Assembly: GCA_016741995.1 (NCBI GenBank)
Contig: JACVCO010000012.1
Coordinates: 62,001 to 126,000, forward strand
Reading direction: 5' to 3'
Origin: Hydrogenophaga sp.
GTDB lineage: Bacteria; Pseudomonadota; Gammaproteobacteria; Burkholderiales; Burkholderiaceae_C
Length of the DNA: 64,000 nucleotides
Shown here: positions 13,267 to 21,952 of the stretch, piece by piece
Layout: every line of letters begins with the position of its first letter
How positions within the stretch are numbered: position 1 is the stretch's first letter
The notes under the pieces: model-generated
Told to the model about the DNA's origin: nothing
Databases searched by the model: none
The model's input: the letters and a program-made list of their open reading frames with translations, nothing else
Translations under genes and position numbers: made by a program

Positions 13267-14157
13267 TCAGCGCGAAGGCGCGTCGGGCCGCACGCGCATG
13301 AAAGTGGCGAAGCGCGGCACACCGCTTTCGTTGAGCCCGCGAAAGCGGTAAGTCACCCAGCTGCCCACGGTGGGCGGGCTTTCTCGTTCGGCGTCGCTGA
13401 AACCCGTGCCCAGCTTGAAGCGCACGCCCTCGGGCGTTCGCACCAGCAAGGCACCGAGCCGGCCCGCATGCCGGCCCTTGCCCGGCACATGCCCGATGAC
13501 CTGCGCCTCGGCATCCTCATGGGTCTTGACCTTGAGCAGGTCATCGTTGCGCTCCGCCCGGTACGGCGCCGCCCCGCGGTGCAGCATCAAGCCCTCGCCG
13601 CCCTCACGCACCACGCGGTCGAGCCGCGCCATCAGCTCGGCGTGGCTGCCCACGCGCTCCTGCGGCACGGCCTGCAGCCAGGGTTGGCCTATGCGCTGCA
13701 CCAGCGCGCGGTAGGCCGCGATGCGCTCGGTAAACACGCCAGGTTGGGCCGGCAGGTCGAACACCATGAAACGCACCCGGCGCCAGGCGGCGTCGTCCGG
13801 CGTTTGCCGCCGCACGGTGGACAGGGTTTCCTCGAAGCGGCCACGGCCGGCCCAGAGTTCACCGTCCATGGGCTCGGCCGGCCATTGCGCGGTGAACCAG
13901 GCCGGTGCGGCGATGGTTTCGCCACCGCGCGTGCGCAGGCGCTCGCCGTCCCAGAAAGCCCGCAGGCCGTCGTATTTCTCGCTCAGCCAGTAGGCGTGCA
14001 GGGGCACACCGGGGCGGTAGACCTTGGCGAGCATCAGCGCGGGAGCGCCTTGCGGCGCTACATGCTCCACAGGCGCTTCGGCCAGGGCAGCGGCCCCACC
14101 CGCCGAGAGCAGCACGGCCAGGCCGCCGCGAAGCAGCGCCCGCTTCACCGGGTGCAT
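13267..14157 (-). CDS. Exported small ATP-dependent DNA ligase (LigE type)
   Basis: A minimal ATP-dependent DNA ligase, 296 residues, with the adenylation motif KYDG (Lys61), MDGELW (motif III), EGLMLH (motif IV) and LLKVK (motif V), followed by an OB-fold domain with RFRG and no extra domains. Residues 1-26 form a signal peptide (RRALL-type N-region, LAVLLSAGGAAALAEA), so the enzyme should act in the periplasm, as reported for the Lig E class of Gram-negatives. It is separate from the NAD-dependent replicative LigA. It follows the decarboxylase gene by 17 bases on the same strand and converges on fabI. A role in joining extracellular or incoming DNA is inferred from the family, not shown here. 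Confidence 0.85.
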   Translation of the reverse strand: MHPVKRALLRGGLAVLLSAGGAAALAEAPVEHVAPQGAPALMLAKVYRPGVPLHAYWLSEKYDGLRAFWDGERLRTRGGETIAAPAWFTAQWPAEPMDGELWAGRGRFEETLSTVRRQTPDDAAWRRVRFMVFDLPAQPGVFTERIAAYRALVQRIGQPWLQAVPQERVGSHAELMARLDRVVREGGEGLMLHRGAAPYRAERNDDLLKVKTHEDAEAQVIGHVPGKGRHAGRLGALLVRTPEGVRFKLGTGFSDAERESPPTVGSWVTYRFRGLNESGVPRFATFMRVRPDAPSR

Positions 14158-14174
14158 GGGCCGGAACAGGCGCG

Positions 14175-16454
14175 TCAGACTTTCACGCAGTCGGCGAAGT
14201 AGGCCTTGCGCCCGTCCTCACCCACGGACTCCACCAGGCCGTGGATGTCGGTTTCGAAGCCCGGGCACTCGCGCGCGAACTCGCGGTTGAAGCGCAGGTA
14301 ATCCACGATCTTGCGGTTGAACACTTCGCCGGGAATGAGCAGCGGAATGCCCGGCGGATACGGCGTGACCAGGCTGGTGGTGATGCGGCCTTCGAGCTCG
14401 TCGATCGGCACGCGCTCGGTGGTGCGTTGCGCGATGTGCGCGAACGCCTCGCTCGGCTTCATGGCCGGTGTGAGGTCGCTCAGGTACATCTCGGTGGTCA
14501 GGCGCGCGATGTCGTGGCGCGCGTAGAGCGCGTGCACGTGCTGGCACAGGTCGCGCAGGCCCATCTGCTCGTAGCGGGGTTGCTTGGCGCAGAACTCCGG
14601 CATGATCCGCCACATCGGCTGGTTCTTCTCGTAGTCGTCCTTGAACTGCTGCAGCGCCGTCAGCAACGTGTTCCAGCGGCCCTTGGTGATGCCGATGGTG
14701 AACATGATGAAGAAGCTGTAGAGGCCGGTCTTCTCGACCACCACGCCGTGTTCGGCGAGGAACTTGGTGACGATGGAGGCCGGGATGCCGGTCTCGCCGA
14801 AGCTGCCGTCGAGCTTGAGGCCGGGCGTGACGATGGTGGCCTTGATCGGGTCGAGCATGTTGAAGCCCGGCGCCATGTCGCCGAAGCCATGCCAGTCCTG
14901 TTCGGTGTCGTGGCCATCGCGCTGGCGGTTGAGCACCCAGTCCTTCGCTTCGCCCACGCCCTCTTCGGCCAGATGCTCCGGGCCCCACACCTGGAACCAC
15001 CAGTCGTCCTTGCCGAACTCGGCCTCGACCTTGCGCATGGCGCGGCGGAAATCGAGCGCCTCGAGCAGGCTCTCTTCCACCAGCGCGCGGCCACCGGGCG
15101 GCTCCATCATGGCCGCGGCCACGTCGCAGCTGGCGATGATCGCGTACTGCGGGCTGGTGCTGGTGTGCATCAGGTACGACTCGTTGAACAGGTGCCGGTC
15201 GAGCTTGACGTTCTGCGAATCCTGCACGAGCACATGGCTGGCCTGGCTGATGCCGGCGAGCAGCTTGTGGATGGATTGCGTGGCATACACCACCGACTCC
15301 ATGGGCCGCACGCGCTTCTTGCCCATGGCGTGGTAGTTGCCATAGAACGGGTGAAACGCCGCGTGCGGCAGCCAGGCCTCGTCGAAGTGCAGGTTGGCCA
15401 CGTAGCCGTCGAGCATCTGCTTGATGGCCTCGGTGTTGTAGAGCACGCCGTCGTAGGTGCTCTGCGTGATGGTGAGCACGCGCGGCTTCACCGCGGCGGC
15501 GTCCACGCCGGCCAGCAGCGGGTTGTTGCGGATCTTCTCGCGGATGGCGTCGATCTCGAACTCGCTCTGCGGGATCGGGCCGATGATGCCGAAGTGGTTG
15601 CGCGTGGGCTTGAGGAAGACGGGGATCGCGCCCGTCATGATGATGCTGTGCAGGATGGACTTGTGGCAGTTGCGGTCCACCAGCACCACGTCACCCGGCG
15701 CCACCGTGTGGTGCCACACCATCTTGTTGCTGGTGCTGGTGCCGTTGGTGACGAAGAAGCAGTGGTCGGCGTTGAAGATGCGCGCCGCGTTGCGCTCGCT
15801 GGCGCCGATGGCGCCGTTGTGGTCGAGCAGCTGGCCCAGTTCTTCCACCGCGTTGCACACGTCGGCGCGCAGCATGTTCTCGCCGAAGAACTGGTGGAAC
15901 ATCTGGCCCACCGGGGTCTTGAGGAAGGCCACGCCGCCCGAGTGGCCCGGGCAGTGCCACGAGTACGAACCGTCTTCCGCGTAATCGAGCAGCGCCTTGA
16001 AGAACGGCGGCTGGATGCCTTCGAGGTAGCTCTTGGCCTCGCGGATGATGTGACGCGCCATGAACTCGGGCGTGTCCTCGTACATGTGGATGAAGCCGTG
16101 CAGTTCGCGCAGGATGTCGTTGGGCAGGTGCCGGCTGGTCTTGGTTTCGCCGTAGATGTAGATCGGCACGTCGGCGTTCTTGCGGCGCACCAGCTCGATG
16201 AAGGTGCGCAGGCTCAGCACCGCGGGGTCGAGATCGGGCCCGTGGCTGAACTCCTCGTCGTCGATCGACAGGATGAAAGCACTGGCGCGGCTTTGCTGTT
16301 GCGCGAACTGCGACAGATCGCCGTAGCTGGTGACACCCAGCACCTCCATGCCCTCGCTTTCGATGGCTTGCGCGAGCGCGCGGATGCCCAGGCCCGAGGT
16401 GTTCTCGGAACGAAAGTCCTCGTCGATGATGACGATGGGAAAGCGAAACTTCAT
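14175..16454 (-). CDS. Class-I PLP arginine/lysine/ornithine decarboxylase
   Basis: Fold-type I PLP decarboxylase of the AdiA/LdcC/SpeC family, 759 residues from ATG 16454. It has the N-terminal receiver-like wing domain (MKFRFPIVIIDEDFRSENT, about 1-130), the PLP domain with SWHCPGHSGGVAF, the Schiff-base lysine in ATQSIHKLLAGIS, and the C-terminal domain. The length is closest to AdiA-type arginine decarboxylase (about 755), and betaproteobacterial homologues are usually annotated as arginine/lysine/ornithine decarboxylase, so substrate is left open. Such enzymes consume protons in acid resistance or supply polyamines. The frame extends to 16871 but that part is antisense to nfeD. Confidence 0.88.
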   Translation of the reverse strand: MKFRFPIVIIDEDFRSENTSGLGIRALAQAIESEGMEVLGVTSYGDLSQFAQQQSRASAFILSIDDEEFSHGPDLDPAVLSLRTFIELVRRKNADVPIYIYGETKTSRHLPNDILRELHGFIHMYEDTPEFMARHIIREAKSYLEGIQPPFFKALLDYAEDGSYSWHCPGHSGGVAFLKTPVGQMFHQFFGENMLRADVCNAVEELGQLLDHNGAIGASERNAARIFNADHCFFVTNGTSTSNKMVWHHTVAPGDVVLVDRNCHKSILHSIIMTGAIPVFLKPTRNHFGIIGPIPQSEFEIDAIREKIRNNPLLAGVDAAAVKPRVLTITQSTYDGVLYNTEAIKQMLDGYVANLHFDEAWLPHAAFHPFYGNYHAMGKKRVRPMESVVYATQSIHKLLAGISQASHVLVQDSQNVKLDRHLFNESYLMHTSTSPQYAIIASCDVAAAMMEPPGGRALVEESLLEALDFRRAMRKVEAEFGKDDWWFQVWGPEHLAEEGVGEAKDWVLNRQRDGHDTEQDWHGFGDMAPGFNMLDPIKATIVTPGLKLDGSFGETGIPASIVTKFLAEHGVVVEKTGLYSFFIMFTIGITKGRWNTLLTALQQFKDDYEKNQPMWRIMPEFCAKQPRYEQMGLRDLCQHVHALYARHDIARLTTEMYLSDLTPAMKPSEAFAHIAQRTTERVPIDELEGRITTSLVTPYPPGIPLLIPGEVFNRKIVDYLRFNREFARECPGFETDIHGLVESVGEDGRKAYFADCVKV

Positions 16455-16586
16455 GCGGTTCTCCAGCGAAGCGCGCAAGTGTACGGAAAACCCGTGTCGG
16501 TGCCGCAGTGCAGCACGGGCTTTGGCGCAGAATGCGCCCACGGGCGCCCGGTGGCGCCGATGAACACGGAAAGGACGGGGAGCCGC

Positions 16587-17012
16587 ATGGCCGATTCGAC
16601 GTGGTGGTGGTTGCTGGCGGGCGCACTGGTCGCGCTGGAACTGATCACCGGCACTTTCTACCTCCTCATGCTCGCGCTGGGCGCCGCCGCGGGGGCCATT
16701 GCCGCGCACCTGGGCCTGCCGCTCACGGGCCAGATCGTGGTGGCCGCGCTGCTGGGCGCGGCCGCGGTGGCGGGCTGGTACCTCAAGTCGCGCCGCCGCG
16801 AAGGCGATCCGTCGGTTCGCAGCCTGCGCAGCGTCAACCTCGACGTGGGCGAGGTCATTCACATCGACCAATGGAACGCCGATGGCACCGCCAGCGTCAA
16901 ATACCGCGGCGCCTCCTGGACCGTGATCCAGCGCCCCGGCAACGCCCCCACCCCGGGCGCCTACCGCGTCACCGAGCTTGTGGGCAATCGCCTGCTGGTC
17001 GAGAAAGCCTGA
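16587..17012 (+). CDS. NfeD-like membrane protein
   Basis: A 141-residue membrane protein with two N-terminal hydrophobic helices (STWWWLLAGALVALELITG and about residues 35-65) and a C-terminal OB-fold (about 80-140, GEVIHIDQWNADGTASVKYRG), the short NfeD1b layout. These proteins pair with SPFH/stomatin proteins and are thought to help organise membrane microdomains or membrane protein quality control. It is 39 bases upstream of the stomatin gene. GGGGAG before the ATG at 16587 favours this start over an in-frame ATG at 16560. E. coli has the equivalent ybbK(qmcA)-ybbL arrangement. Confidence 0.88.
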   Translation: MADSTWWWLLAGALVALELITGTFYLLMLALGAAAGAIAAHLGLPLTGQIVVAALLGAAAVAGWYLKSRRREGDPSVRSLRSVNLDVGEVIHIDQWNADGTASVKYRGASWTVIQRPGNAPTPGAYRVTELVGNRLLVEKA

Positions 17013-17051
17013 GCGCTTTCACCTTCGCAACCTTCAACAAAGAACAAGACC

Positions 17052-17975
17052 ATGGAAATTGCCATCCTGCTCATCGTCATCGCCGTCATCTTCATCACGC
17101 GCGCCATCAAGATCGTGCCGCAACAGACCTCCTGGGTGGTCGAGCGCCTGGGCAAGTACCACGCCTCGCTGGCGCCTGGCCTGAACTTCCTCGTGCCCTT
17201 CATCGACAAGGTGGCCTACAAGCACAGCCTGAAGGAAATTCCGCTCGACGTGCCCAGCCAGGTCTGCATCACACGCGACAACACGCAGCTGCAGGTCGAC
17301 GGCATCCTGTACTTCCAGGTGACCGACCCGATGCGCGCCAGCTACGGCTCGTCCAACTACATCGTGGCCGTAACCCAGCTCGCGCAGACCTCGCTGCGCT
17401 CGGTCATCGGCAAGCTTGAGCTCGACAAGACCTTCGAAGAGCGCGACATGATCAACGCGCAGGTGGTCTCGGCCATCGACGAAGCCGCGCTCAACTGGGG
17501 CGTGAAGGTGCTGCGCTACGAGATCAAGGACCTGACGCCGCCGGCCGAGATCCTGCGCGCCATGCAGGCGCAGATCACCGCCGAGCGCGAGAAGCGCGCC
17601 CTCATCGCCGCCTCCGAAGGTCGCCGCCAGGAGCAGATCAACATCGCCACCGGCGAGCGCGAGGCCTTCATCGCACGCTCCGAGGGCGAGAAGCAGGCCG
17701 AAATCAACAAGGCACAGGGTGAGGCCGCCGCCATCATCTCGGTGGCCGAGGCCACAGCCAACGCCATCCGCCAGGTCGCCGACGCGATCCGCCAGCCTGG
17801 TGGCGAACAGGCGGTGCAGCTCAAGGTGGCCGAGAAGGCCGTCGACGCCTACGGCAAGGTGGCCGCCGACGCCACCACCACCCTGATCGTGCCCAGCAAC
17901 ATGACCGAGGTGTCCGCACTGATCGGATCGGCCATGAAGATGGTGCAAGCCAGCGGCGCCAAGACCGGAGCCTGA
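17052..17975 (+). CDS. qmcA: SPFH/stomatin-like protein QmcA
   Basis: Membrane-anchored SPFH (band 7) protein, 307 residues. It has one N-terminal membrane segment (MEIAILLIVIAVIFITRAI), the SPFH domain (about 20-190, with PQQTSWVVERLGKYHASLAPG and the motif LTPPAEILRAMQAQ) and a long Ala/Glu/Lys/Arg coiled coil (about 180-260). It oligomerises in the membrane with NfeD-type partners, consistent with the gene upstream. Operon with nfeD; the DUF2237 gene starts 2 bases after its stop. Confidence 0.92.
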   Translation: MEIAILLIVIAVIFITRAIKIVPQQTSWVVERLGKYHASLAPGLNFLVPFIDKVAYKHSLKEIPLDVPSQVCITRDNTQLQVDGILYFQVTDPMRASYGSSNYIVAVTQLAQTSLRSVIGKLELDKTFEERDMINAQVVSAIDEAALNWGVKVLRYEIKDLTPPAEILRAMQAQITAEREKRALIAASEGRRQEQINIATGEREAFIARSEGEKQAEINKAQGEAAAIISVAEATANAIRQVADAIRQPGGEQAVQLKVAEKAVDAYGKVAADATTTLIVPSNMTEVSALIGSAMKMVQASGAKTGA

Positions 17976-17976
17976 C

Positions 17977-18372
17977 ATGGACGATCTCGCGCACAACGTG
18001 CTGGGTGGCGAACTGCAGGCCTGCTCGTTCGACCCGCTCACCGGCTTCTTCCGCGACGGCTGCTGCCACACCGGTGATGAAGACCTGGGCACCCACGTGG
18101 TCTGTGCACGCGTCACGCGCGAGTTCCTCGATTTCTCCGCCGCCCGCGGCAACGACCTCGCCACGCCCCGGCCCGACATGCGCTTCGCTGGCCTCAAGCC
18201 CGGCGATCGCTGGTGCCTGTGCGCCAACCGCTGGCTCGAAGCCCTGCAGGCCGGCGCGGCCCCGCCTGTGGTGCTCGAAGCCACCCACGAAAAGACCCTG
18301 CAGCACATCGCGCTGGAGGTGCTGCAACAGCACGCATGGCGCCGCGCCGAAGACGGCAGCACCACCGGCTGA
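17977..18372 (+). CDS. DUF2237 family protein
   Basis: Conserved cytoplasmic protein of unknown function, 131 residues. It matches the family pattern almost throughout: NVLGG near the N terminus, DPLTGFFRDGCCHTG, RPDMRFAGLKPGDRWCLCA and PPVVLEATHEKTL. Four or more conserved Cys residues (two in GCC, two in WCLC) suggest metal binding or redox chemistry, but no activity is established. It begins 2 bases after qmcA and is probably cotranscribed. The -10 element for the following tRNA lies just after its end. Confidence 0.88.
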   Translation: MDDLAHNVLGGELQACSFDPLTGFFRDGCCHTGDEDLGTHVVCARVTREFLDFSAARGNDLATPRPDMRFAGLKPGDRWCLCANRWLEALQAGAAPPVVLEATHEKTLQHIALEVLQQHAWRRAEDGSTTG

Positions 18373-18392
18373 GCTACAATCCCGCGCTTCGC

Positions 18393-18482
<90 letters not shown>

Positions 18483-18530
18483 CGAATGACTCCAAAGACC
18501 GCCAAAAACGGTCCTGGAAGAACCTTGAAC

Positions 18531-18563
18531 AGCCCCGGTTTCCCAGGACACCGGGGCTTTTTG
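18531..18563 (+). terminator. Rho-independent terminator after tRNA-Ser
   Basis: Perfect 9-bp stem AGCCCCGGT (18531-18539) / ACCGGGGCT (18550-18558), 10-base loop, followed by TTTTG. It ends the tRNA-Ser transcript about 50 bases after the mature 3' end. Confidence 0.9.
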
Positions 18564-18678
18564 CTTTGAACTCGAGTTGGCGTCGCCCGGTCCGGGGTCA
18601 CATCATTCTTTGTGTTCAAGAAGTCGCAAATGGCCAAAGCATGTTCATGAGCCATGAGGCTCACGCAGAAGGAGAAGC

Positions 18679-18858
18679 ATGGAGTTCCTAGTGGGCGGCA
18701 TATTGCTCGCCTTGGTGGTGGTCGCGGCGATGAGCAACCGAGGAAGCCTCAAGCGGTATCAGGAATTGAAGAGCAAGCACCGGTTCGGCGGGAAGCGGTT
18801 GCCGCCCGAGGAACAAGCGGAGCTTGATGAACTTCGCAAGAAGTACTGGTGGTATTGA
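18679..18858 (+). CDS. Small single-pass membrane protein, 59 residues, unknown function
   Basis: ATG at 18679 with a strong AGAAGGAGA Shine-Dalgarno 7 bases upstream, stop at 18856-18858. The product has one N-terminal hydrophobic helix (LVGGILLALVVVAAM, about residues 4-18) and a short charged cytoplasmic tail that ends in KKYWWY. The region PPEEQAELDELRKKY is predicted helical. I do not recognise a family. The ribosome binding site, the clean membrane-plus-tail layout and the lack of a competing frame support a real gene. It lies alone between the tRNA-Ser terminator and the convergent MarR-GNAT gene. Confidence 0.6.
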   Translation: MEFLVGGILLALVVVAAMSNRGSLKRYQELKSKHRFGGKRLPPEEQAELDELRKKYWWY

Positions 18859-18864
18859 GCGGGC

Positions 18865-19809
18865 TCAGAGCTTCAGCTCCCAGGTCTCACCCACCAGTTG
18901 CTTGCCGAACCCCTCGTAGGGTTCTGACTTCACCAGCGTGAAGCCCCGCCGGGCGTAGATCGCGCGCGCGGCCTCCAGGCAATCGTTGGTCCACAGCACC
19001 ATCTTGCGGTAGCCCTTCTGGCGCGCGAAGGCGATGCATTCGTCCGCGAGGCGGCCACCGAGCCCGAGGCCGCGCGCCGCGGGGGTGAGCAGCAGCATGC
19101 GCAACTGCGCGGTGGTGGCGGACTTGCGCACCACGAACACCGAGCCCACGCGCTCGCCGTCGAGCTCGGCGATCCAGCCCTTTTCCCACGCGGGCTGGAA
19201 CTTGCGCACGTAGCCGGCCACGATGCCGGCCACCAGGCCCTCGAACTCGGCGCTCCAGCCGTACTCGCGCGCATAGATCTCACCGTGTTGCTGCACCACC
19301 CAGCCCATGTCGCCGGGCACCGGGTCGCGCAGCAGCGCGGTGCGGGTGCGCGGCGCGGGGGCCGCGGGGTTCAGCAGTTGCTCGATGCGGGTCATGGCCG
19401 CGGCGATCTCGGTGCGCTGGGCCGGGGACAGCGGGGCGAGCAAGGCCGCGGCCTGATCGCGCGATTTCTGCTGCAGCGGGGCGAAGGCCGCGTGGCCGGC
19501 CTCGGTGAGGCCGAGCAGGCTCTGGCGCGCGTCGCGCGGGTTGGCGGAGCGCTGCAGCCAGCCCTGCTGATCGAAGCGTTTCAGGAGCCGGCTGAGGTAC
19601 CCCGCATCGAGCCCGAGTTCGCGCGACAACTCGGTGGCCACGAGGCCTTGGCGGTGCGCCAGTTCATAGAGCACGCGCACCTCGGTCAGCGACAGTTCAC
19701 TGCCCAGGTAGGGCGCCAACACACCGGCGTGCCGTGTGTAGAAGCGGTTGAAGCGCCGCACGGTCTTCACGTCCGCGGGGTCGACAGGGGCTTGGACCGA
19801 GGTGTTCAT
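18865..19809 (-). CDS. MarR-GNAT fusion protein (regulator with acetyltransferase domain)
   Basis: 314-residue two-domain protein. Residues 10-150 are a MarR winged helix (SLTEVRVLYELAHRQGLVATELSRELGLDAGYLSRLLKRF is the HTH region). Residues 160-314 are a GNAT acetyltransferase with the acetyl-CoA loop LTPAARGLGLGGRLADECI and the terminal ARAIYARRGFTLV. Such fusions are common in Proteobacteria; the ligand or acetyl acceptor is not known. The gene is divergent from the glutathione peroxidase gene, and a 12-base motif occurs twice, 21 bases apart, upstream of its start (19838-19870), a likely operator. Confidence 0.9.
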   Translation of the reverse strand: MNTSVQAPVDPADVKTVRRFNRFYTRHAGVLAPYLGSELSLTEVRVLYELAHRQGLVATELSRELGLDAGYLSRLLKRFDQQGWLQRSANPRDARQSLLGLTEAGHAAFAPLQQKSRDQAAALLAPLSPAQRTEIAAAMTRIEQLLNPAAPAPRTRTALLRDPVPGDMGWVVQQHGEIYAREYGWSAEFEGLVAGIVAGYVRKFQPAWEKGWIAELDGERVGSVFVVRKSATTAQLRMLLLTPAARGLGLGGRLADECIAFARQKGYRKMVLWTNDCLEAARAIYARRGFTLVKSEPYEGFGKQLVGETWELKL

Positions 19810-19837
19810 GGCCGGAGATCATGGGGCATTTATTTGA

Positions 19838-19870
19838 CTAAGGCAACCATTTACATGGCTAAAGCCACCA
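19838..19870. promoter_or_regulatory. Twin direct repeats upstream of the MarR-GNAT gene
   Basis: CTAAGGCAACCA (19838-19849) and CTAAAGCCACCA (19859-19870) agree at 10 of 12 positions and start exactly 21 bases apart, two helical turns. They lie in the divergent promoter region of the MarR-GNAT and glutathione peroxidase genes. Binding by the MarR domain is inferred from position only. Confidence 0.4.
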
Positions 19871-19945
19871 GTGCTGGGGCATCAATAGGCCTTCGGCCAC
19901 CTCGGGCACCGCCCGCACCGGCCCCCACAGCAGCACAATGCCCCG

Positions 19946-20506
19946 ATGGACCGACGCACCCTCACCCTCGCCTCGCTGCTCGCACTGCTGGGCCCGCAGC
20001 GGCTGTTGGCGCAAACCGCGGCCTGCCCGGCGTTGCTCAACCACCGCTTTCCGCGCCTGCAAGACGGCGCCCCGCAGGACCTCTGCCAGTTCTCCGGCAA
20101 GGTGCTGCTGGTCGTCAACACCGCGAGCTACTGCGGCTTCACCGGCCAGTACGAAGGGCTGGAGGCCTTGTACGCGCGCTACCGCGAGCGCGGCCTGGTG
20201 GTGCTGGGTTTTCCGTCGAACGATTTCGAGCAGGAAACGGGCAACCGCGAACAGATCGCCGAGCTGTGCTTCAACACCTATGGCGTGAAGTTCCCCATGT
20301 TCGACAAGACCGTGGTGAAGGGCAAGGACGCCAACCCGCTGTACCAGCAACTGCAGCAGGCCACGGGCGTGGCACCGCGCTGGAACTTCCACAAGTACCT
20401 GGTCGGGCGCGACGGCAAGGTGATCGACCAGTACAACAGCCTGACCGAGCCCATGGGGCGCACGCTCACGCGCGCGATTGAAACGGCGCTGACCGCCAAG
20501 GGCTGA
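19946..20506 (+). CDS. Exported glutathione peroxidase-family protein
   Basis: Thiol peroxidase of the GPx family, 186 residues. A signal peptide covers residues 1-22 (MDRRTLTLASLLALLG, cleavage near LLAQ). The peroxidatic Cys63 is in NTASYCGFTGQYEGL, and GFPSNDFEQE and the tryptophan motif RWNFHKYLV are present, so the catalytic tetrad is complete. The N-terminal RR allows Tat export as an alternative to Sec. The electron donor is more likely thioredoxin-like than glutathione, as for most bacterial GPx, but this is inference. It is divergent from the MarR-GNAT regulator and ends at a bidirectional terminator. Confidence 0.88.
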   Translation: MDRRTLTLASLLALLGPQRLLAQTAACPALLNHRFPRLQDGAPQDLCQFSGKVLLVVNTASYCGFTGQYEGLEALYARYRERGLVVLGFPSNDFEQETGNREQIAELCFNTYGVKFPMFDKTVVKGKDANPLYQQLQQATGVAPRWNFHKYLVGRDGKVIDQYNSLTEPMGRTLTRAIETALTAKG

Positions 20507-20537
20507 CGGACAGACACTGATGAGCCCGCCCCAAAAG

Positions 20538-20565
20538 AAAAAGCCACCGCAAGCGGTGGCTTTTT
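20538..20565. terminator. Bidirectional Rho-independent terminator
   Basis: AAAAA, then GCCACCGC (20543-20550), a 2-base loop, GCGGTGGC (20553-20560), then TTTTT. The symmetrical A/T-runs serve both the glutathione peroxidase gene (plus) and the binding lipoprotein gene (minus), which converge here. Confidence 0.92.
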
Positions 20566-20586
20566 CGTGCCGGGGGCTGCTGGAGA

Positions 20587-21780
20587 TCAGCGGATCACGG
20601 CGAGGGTGGTGCGTGCGCCGCCCTTGTAGGTCATGAGCGTGAGGGCACCGTTCTTGATGTCACCCTTTTCGTCGAACTCGATCTTGCCGGTCACGCCGTT
20701 GTAGCTGGAAGCCTTGAGCGCGGGCAGGTAGACCTTGGGATCGGCGGAGCCGGCGGTGACCATGGCGTTGGCCATCACCTTGACGGCGTCGTACACGTAC
20801 GGGGCATACACCTGCACGTCGGCGTTGAACTTGGTCTTGAAGTCGGCGCGGAACTTGTCCATGCCGGCTTTCTGTTCGCCTTCGACACCACCGGCCTCGG
20901 CGCAGTAGACCTGCTCGTCGCTCATGCCGTCACCGGCCAGCTTGGGCAGCTCGCTGGAGCAGATGCCGTCGCCACCCATGAACTTGGCCTGGATGCCGAG
21001 CTGCTTCATCTGCTTGAGCATGGGGCCGGCCACGGCGTCCATGCCGCCGAAGAACACCACGTCGGGCTTCTTGGCCTTCAGGGTGGTCAGGATGGCGTTG
21101 AAGTCGGTCGCCTTGTCGTTGGTGAACTCGCGGCCCACCACGGCACCACCAGCGGCTTTCACGCCTTTTTCGAACTCGTCGGCGACGCCCTGGCCATAGG
21201 CGGTGCGGTCGTCGATGACGGCCACGTTCTTGGCCTTGAGGGTTTCGACGGCGTACTTGCCGAGCGTGCCGCCCAGGTGCACGTCGTCAGCCACGACGCG
21301 GAAGGCGCCCGTGAAGCCCTGGCGGGTGTACTTGGGGTTGGTCGCCGAGGGCGAAATCTGGGGGATGCCGGCGTCGTTGTAGAGCTGCGAGGCGGGGATG
21401 GTGGTGCCCGAGTTCAGGTGACCGATCACGCCGTTGACCTTGGCGTCGACCAGCTTCTGCGCAGCGGCCGTGCCCTGTTTCGGGTCGGCGGCGTCGTCTT
21501 CGGCCAGCAGCTCGAACTTGGCCTTGGAGCCACCGATGCTCAGGCCGGCGGCGTTGAGCTCTTCGATCGCCATGCGGGCGCCGTTCTCGTTGTCCTTACC
21601 CAGGTGGGCGATGGCACCGCTGGTGGGGCCGACGTGACCGATCTTGACCACGACTTCGGCGGCGGGTGCGGGCGCGGCGGCCGGCGCAGCAGCGGGAGCA
21701 GGGGCAGCCTCTTCCTTCTTGCCACAGGCGGCCAGCGCGACGGCGGCGGCAAGCACTGCCAGTTTCATGTTCACTTGCAT
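20587..21780 (-). CDS. Branched-chain amino acid-type ABC transporter binding lipoprotein
   Basis: Periplasmic binding protein of the LivJ/LivK (Peripla_BP_6) family, 397 residues. The N terminus MQVNMKLAVLAAAVALAACGKKEE carries a lipobox (LAAC), so it is a lipoprotein, followed by an Ala/Pro-rich linker and the mature domain beginning VVVKIGHVGPTSGAIAHLG. Start choice: GAGGAAA lies just upstream of ATG 21780. No LivHMGF permease or ATPase genes are adjacent, so it either works with a transporter elsewhere or serves another sensing role. The exact ligand cannot be read from the sequence. Confidence 0.88.
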   Translation of the reverse strand: MQVNMKLAVLAAAVALAACGKKEEAAPAPAAAPAAAPAPAAEVVVKIGHVGPTSGAIAHLGKDNENGARMAIEELNAAGLSIGGSKAKFELLAEDDAADPKQGTAAAQKLVDAKVNGVIGHLNSGTTIPASQLYNDAGIPQISPSATNPKYTRQGFTGAFRVVADDVHLGGTLGKYAVETLKAKNVAVIDDRTAYGQGVADEFEKGVKAAGGAVVGREFTNDKATDFNAILTTLKAKKPDVVFFGGMDAVAGPMLKQMKQLGIQAKFMGGDGICSSELPKLAGDGMSDEQVYCAEAGGVEGEQKAGMDKFRADFKTKFNADVQVYAPYVYDAVKVMANAMVTAGSADPKVYLPALKASSYNGVTGKIEFDEKGDIKNGALTLMTYKGGARTTLAVIR

Positions 21781-21952
21781 GGGTTTTCCTCGGTAAGGAT
21801 GGGTTGATTTGCGGAGGGAACGTGTTTTTTTCTCCACCGCGTGAATCTACTCCAAATCAGACGCACTCCCGCCCGTATCCAGCCCCCTGGGCGCACACGG
21901 CGAGGGTTTTCCACAAGAGGAGTTGCGCGAACGCCGCGCGAGCGCGCCGGTC

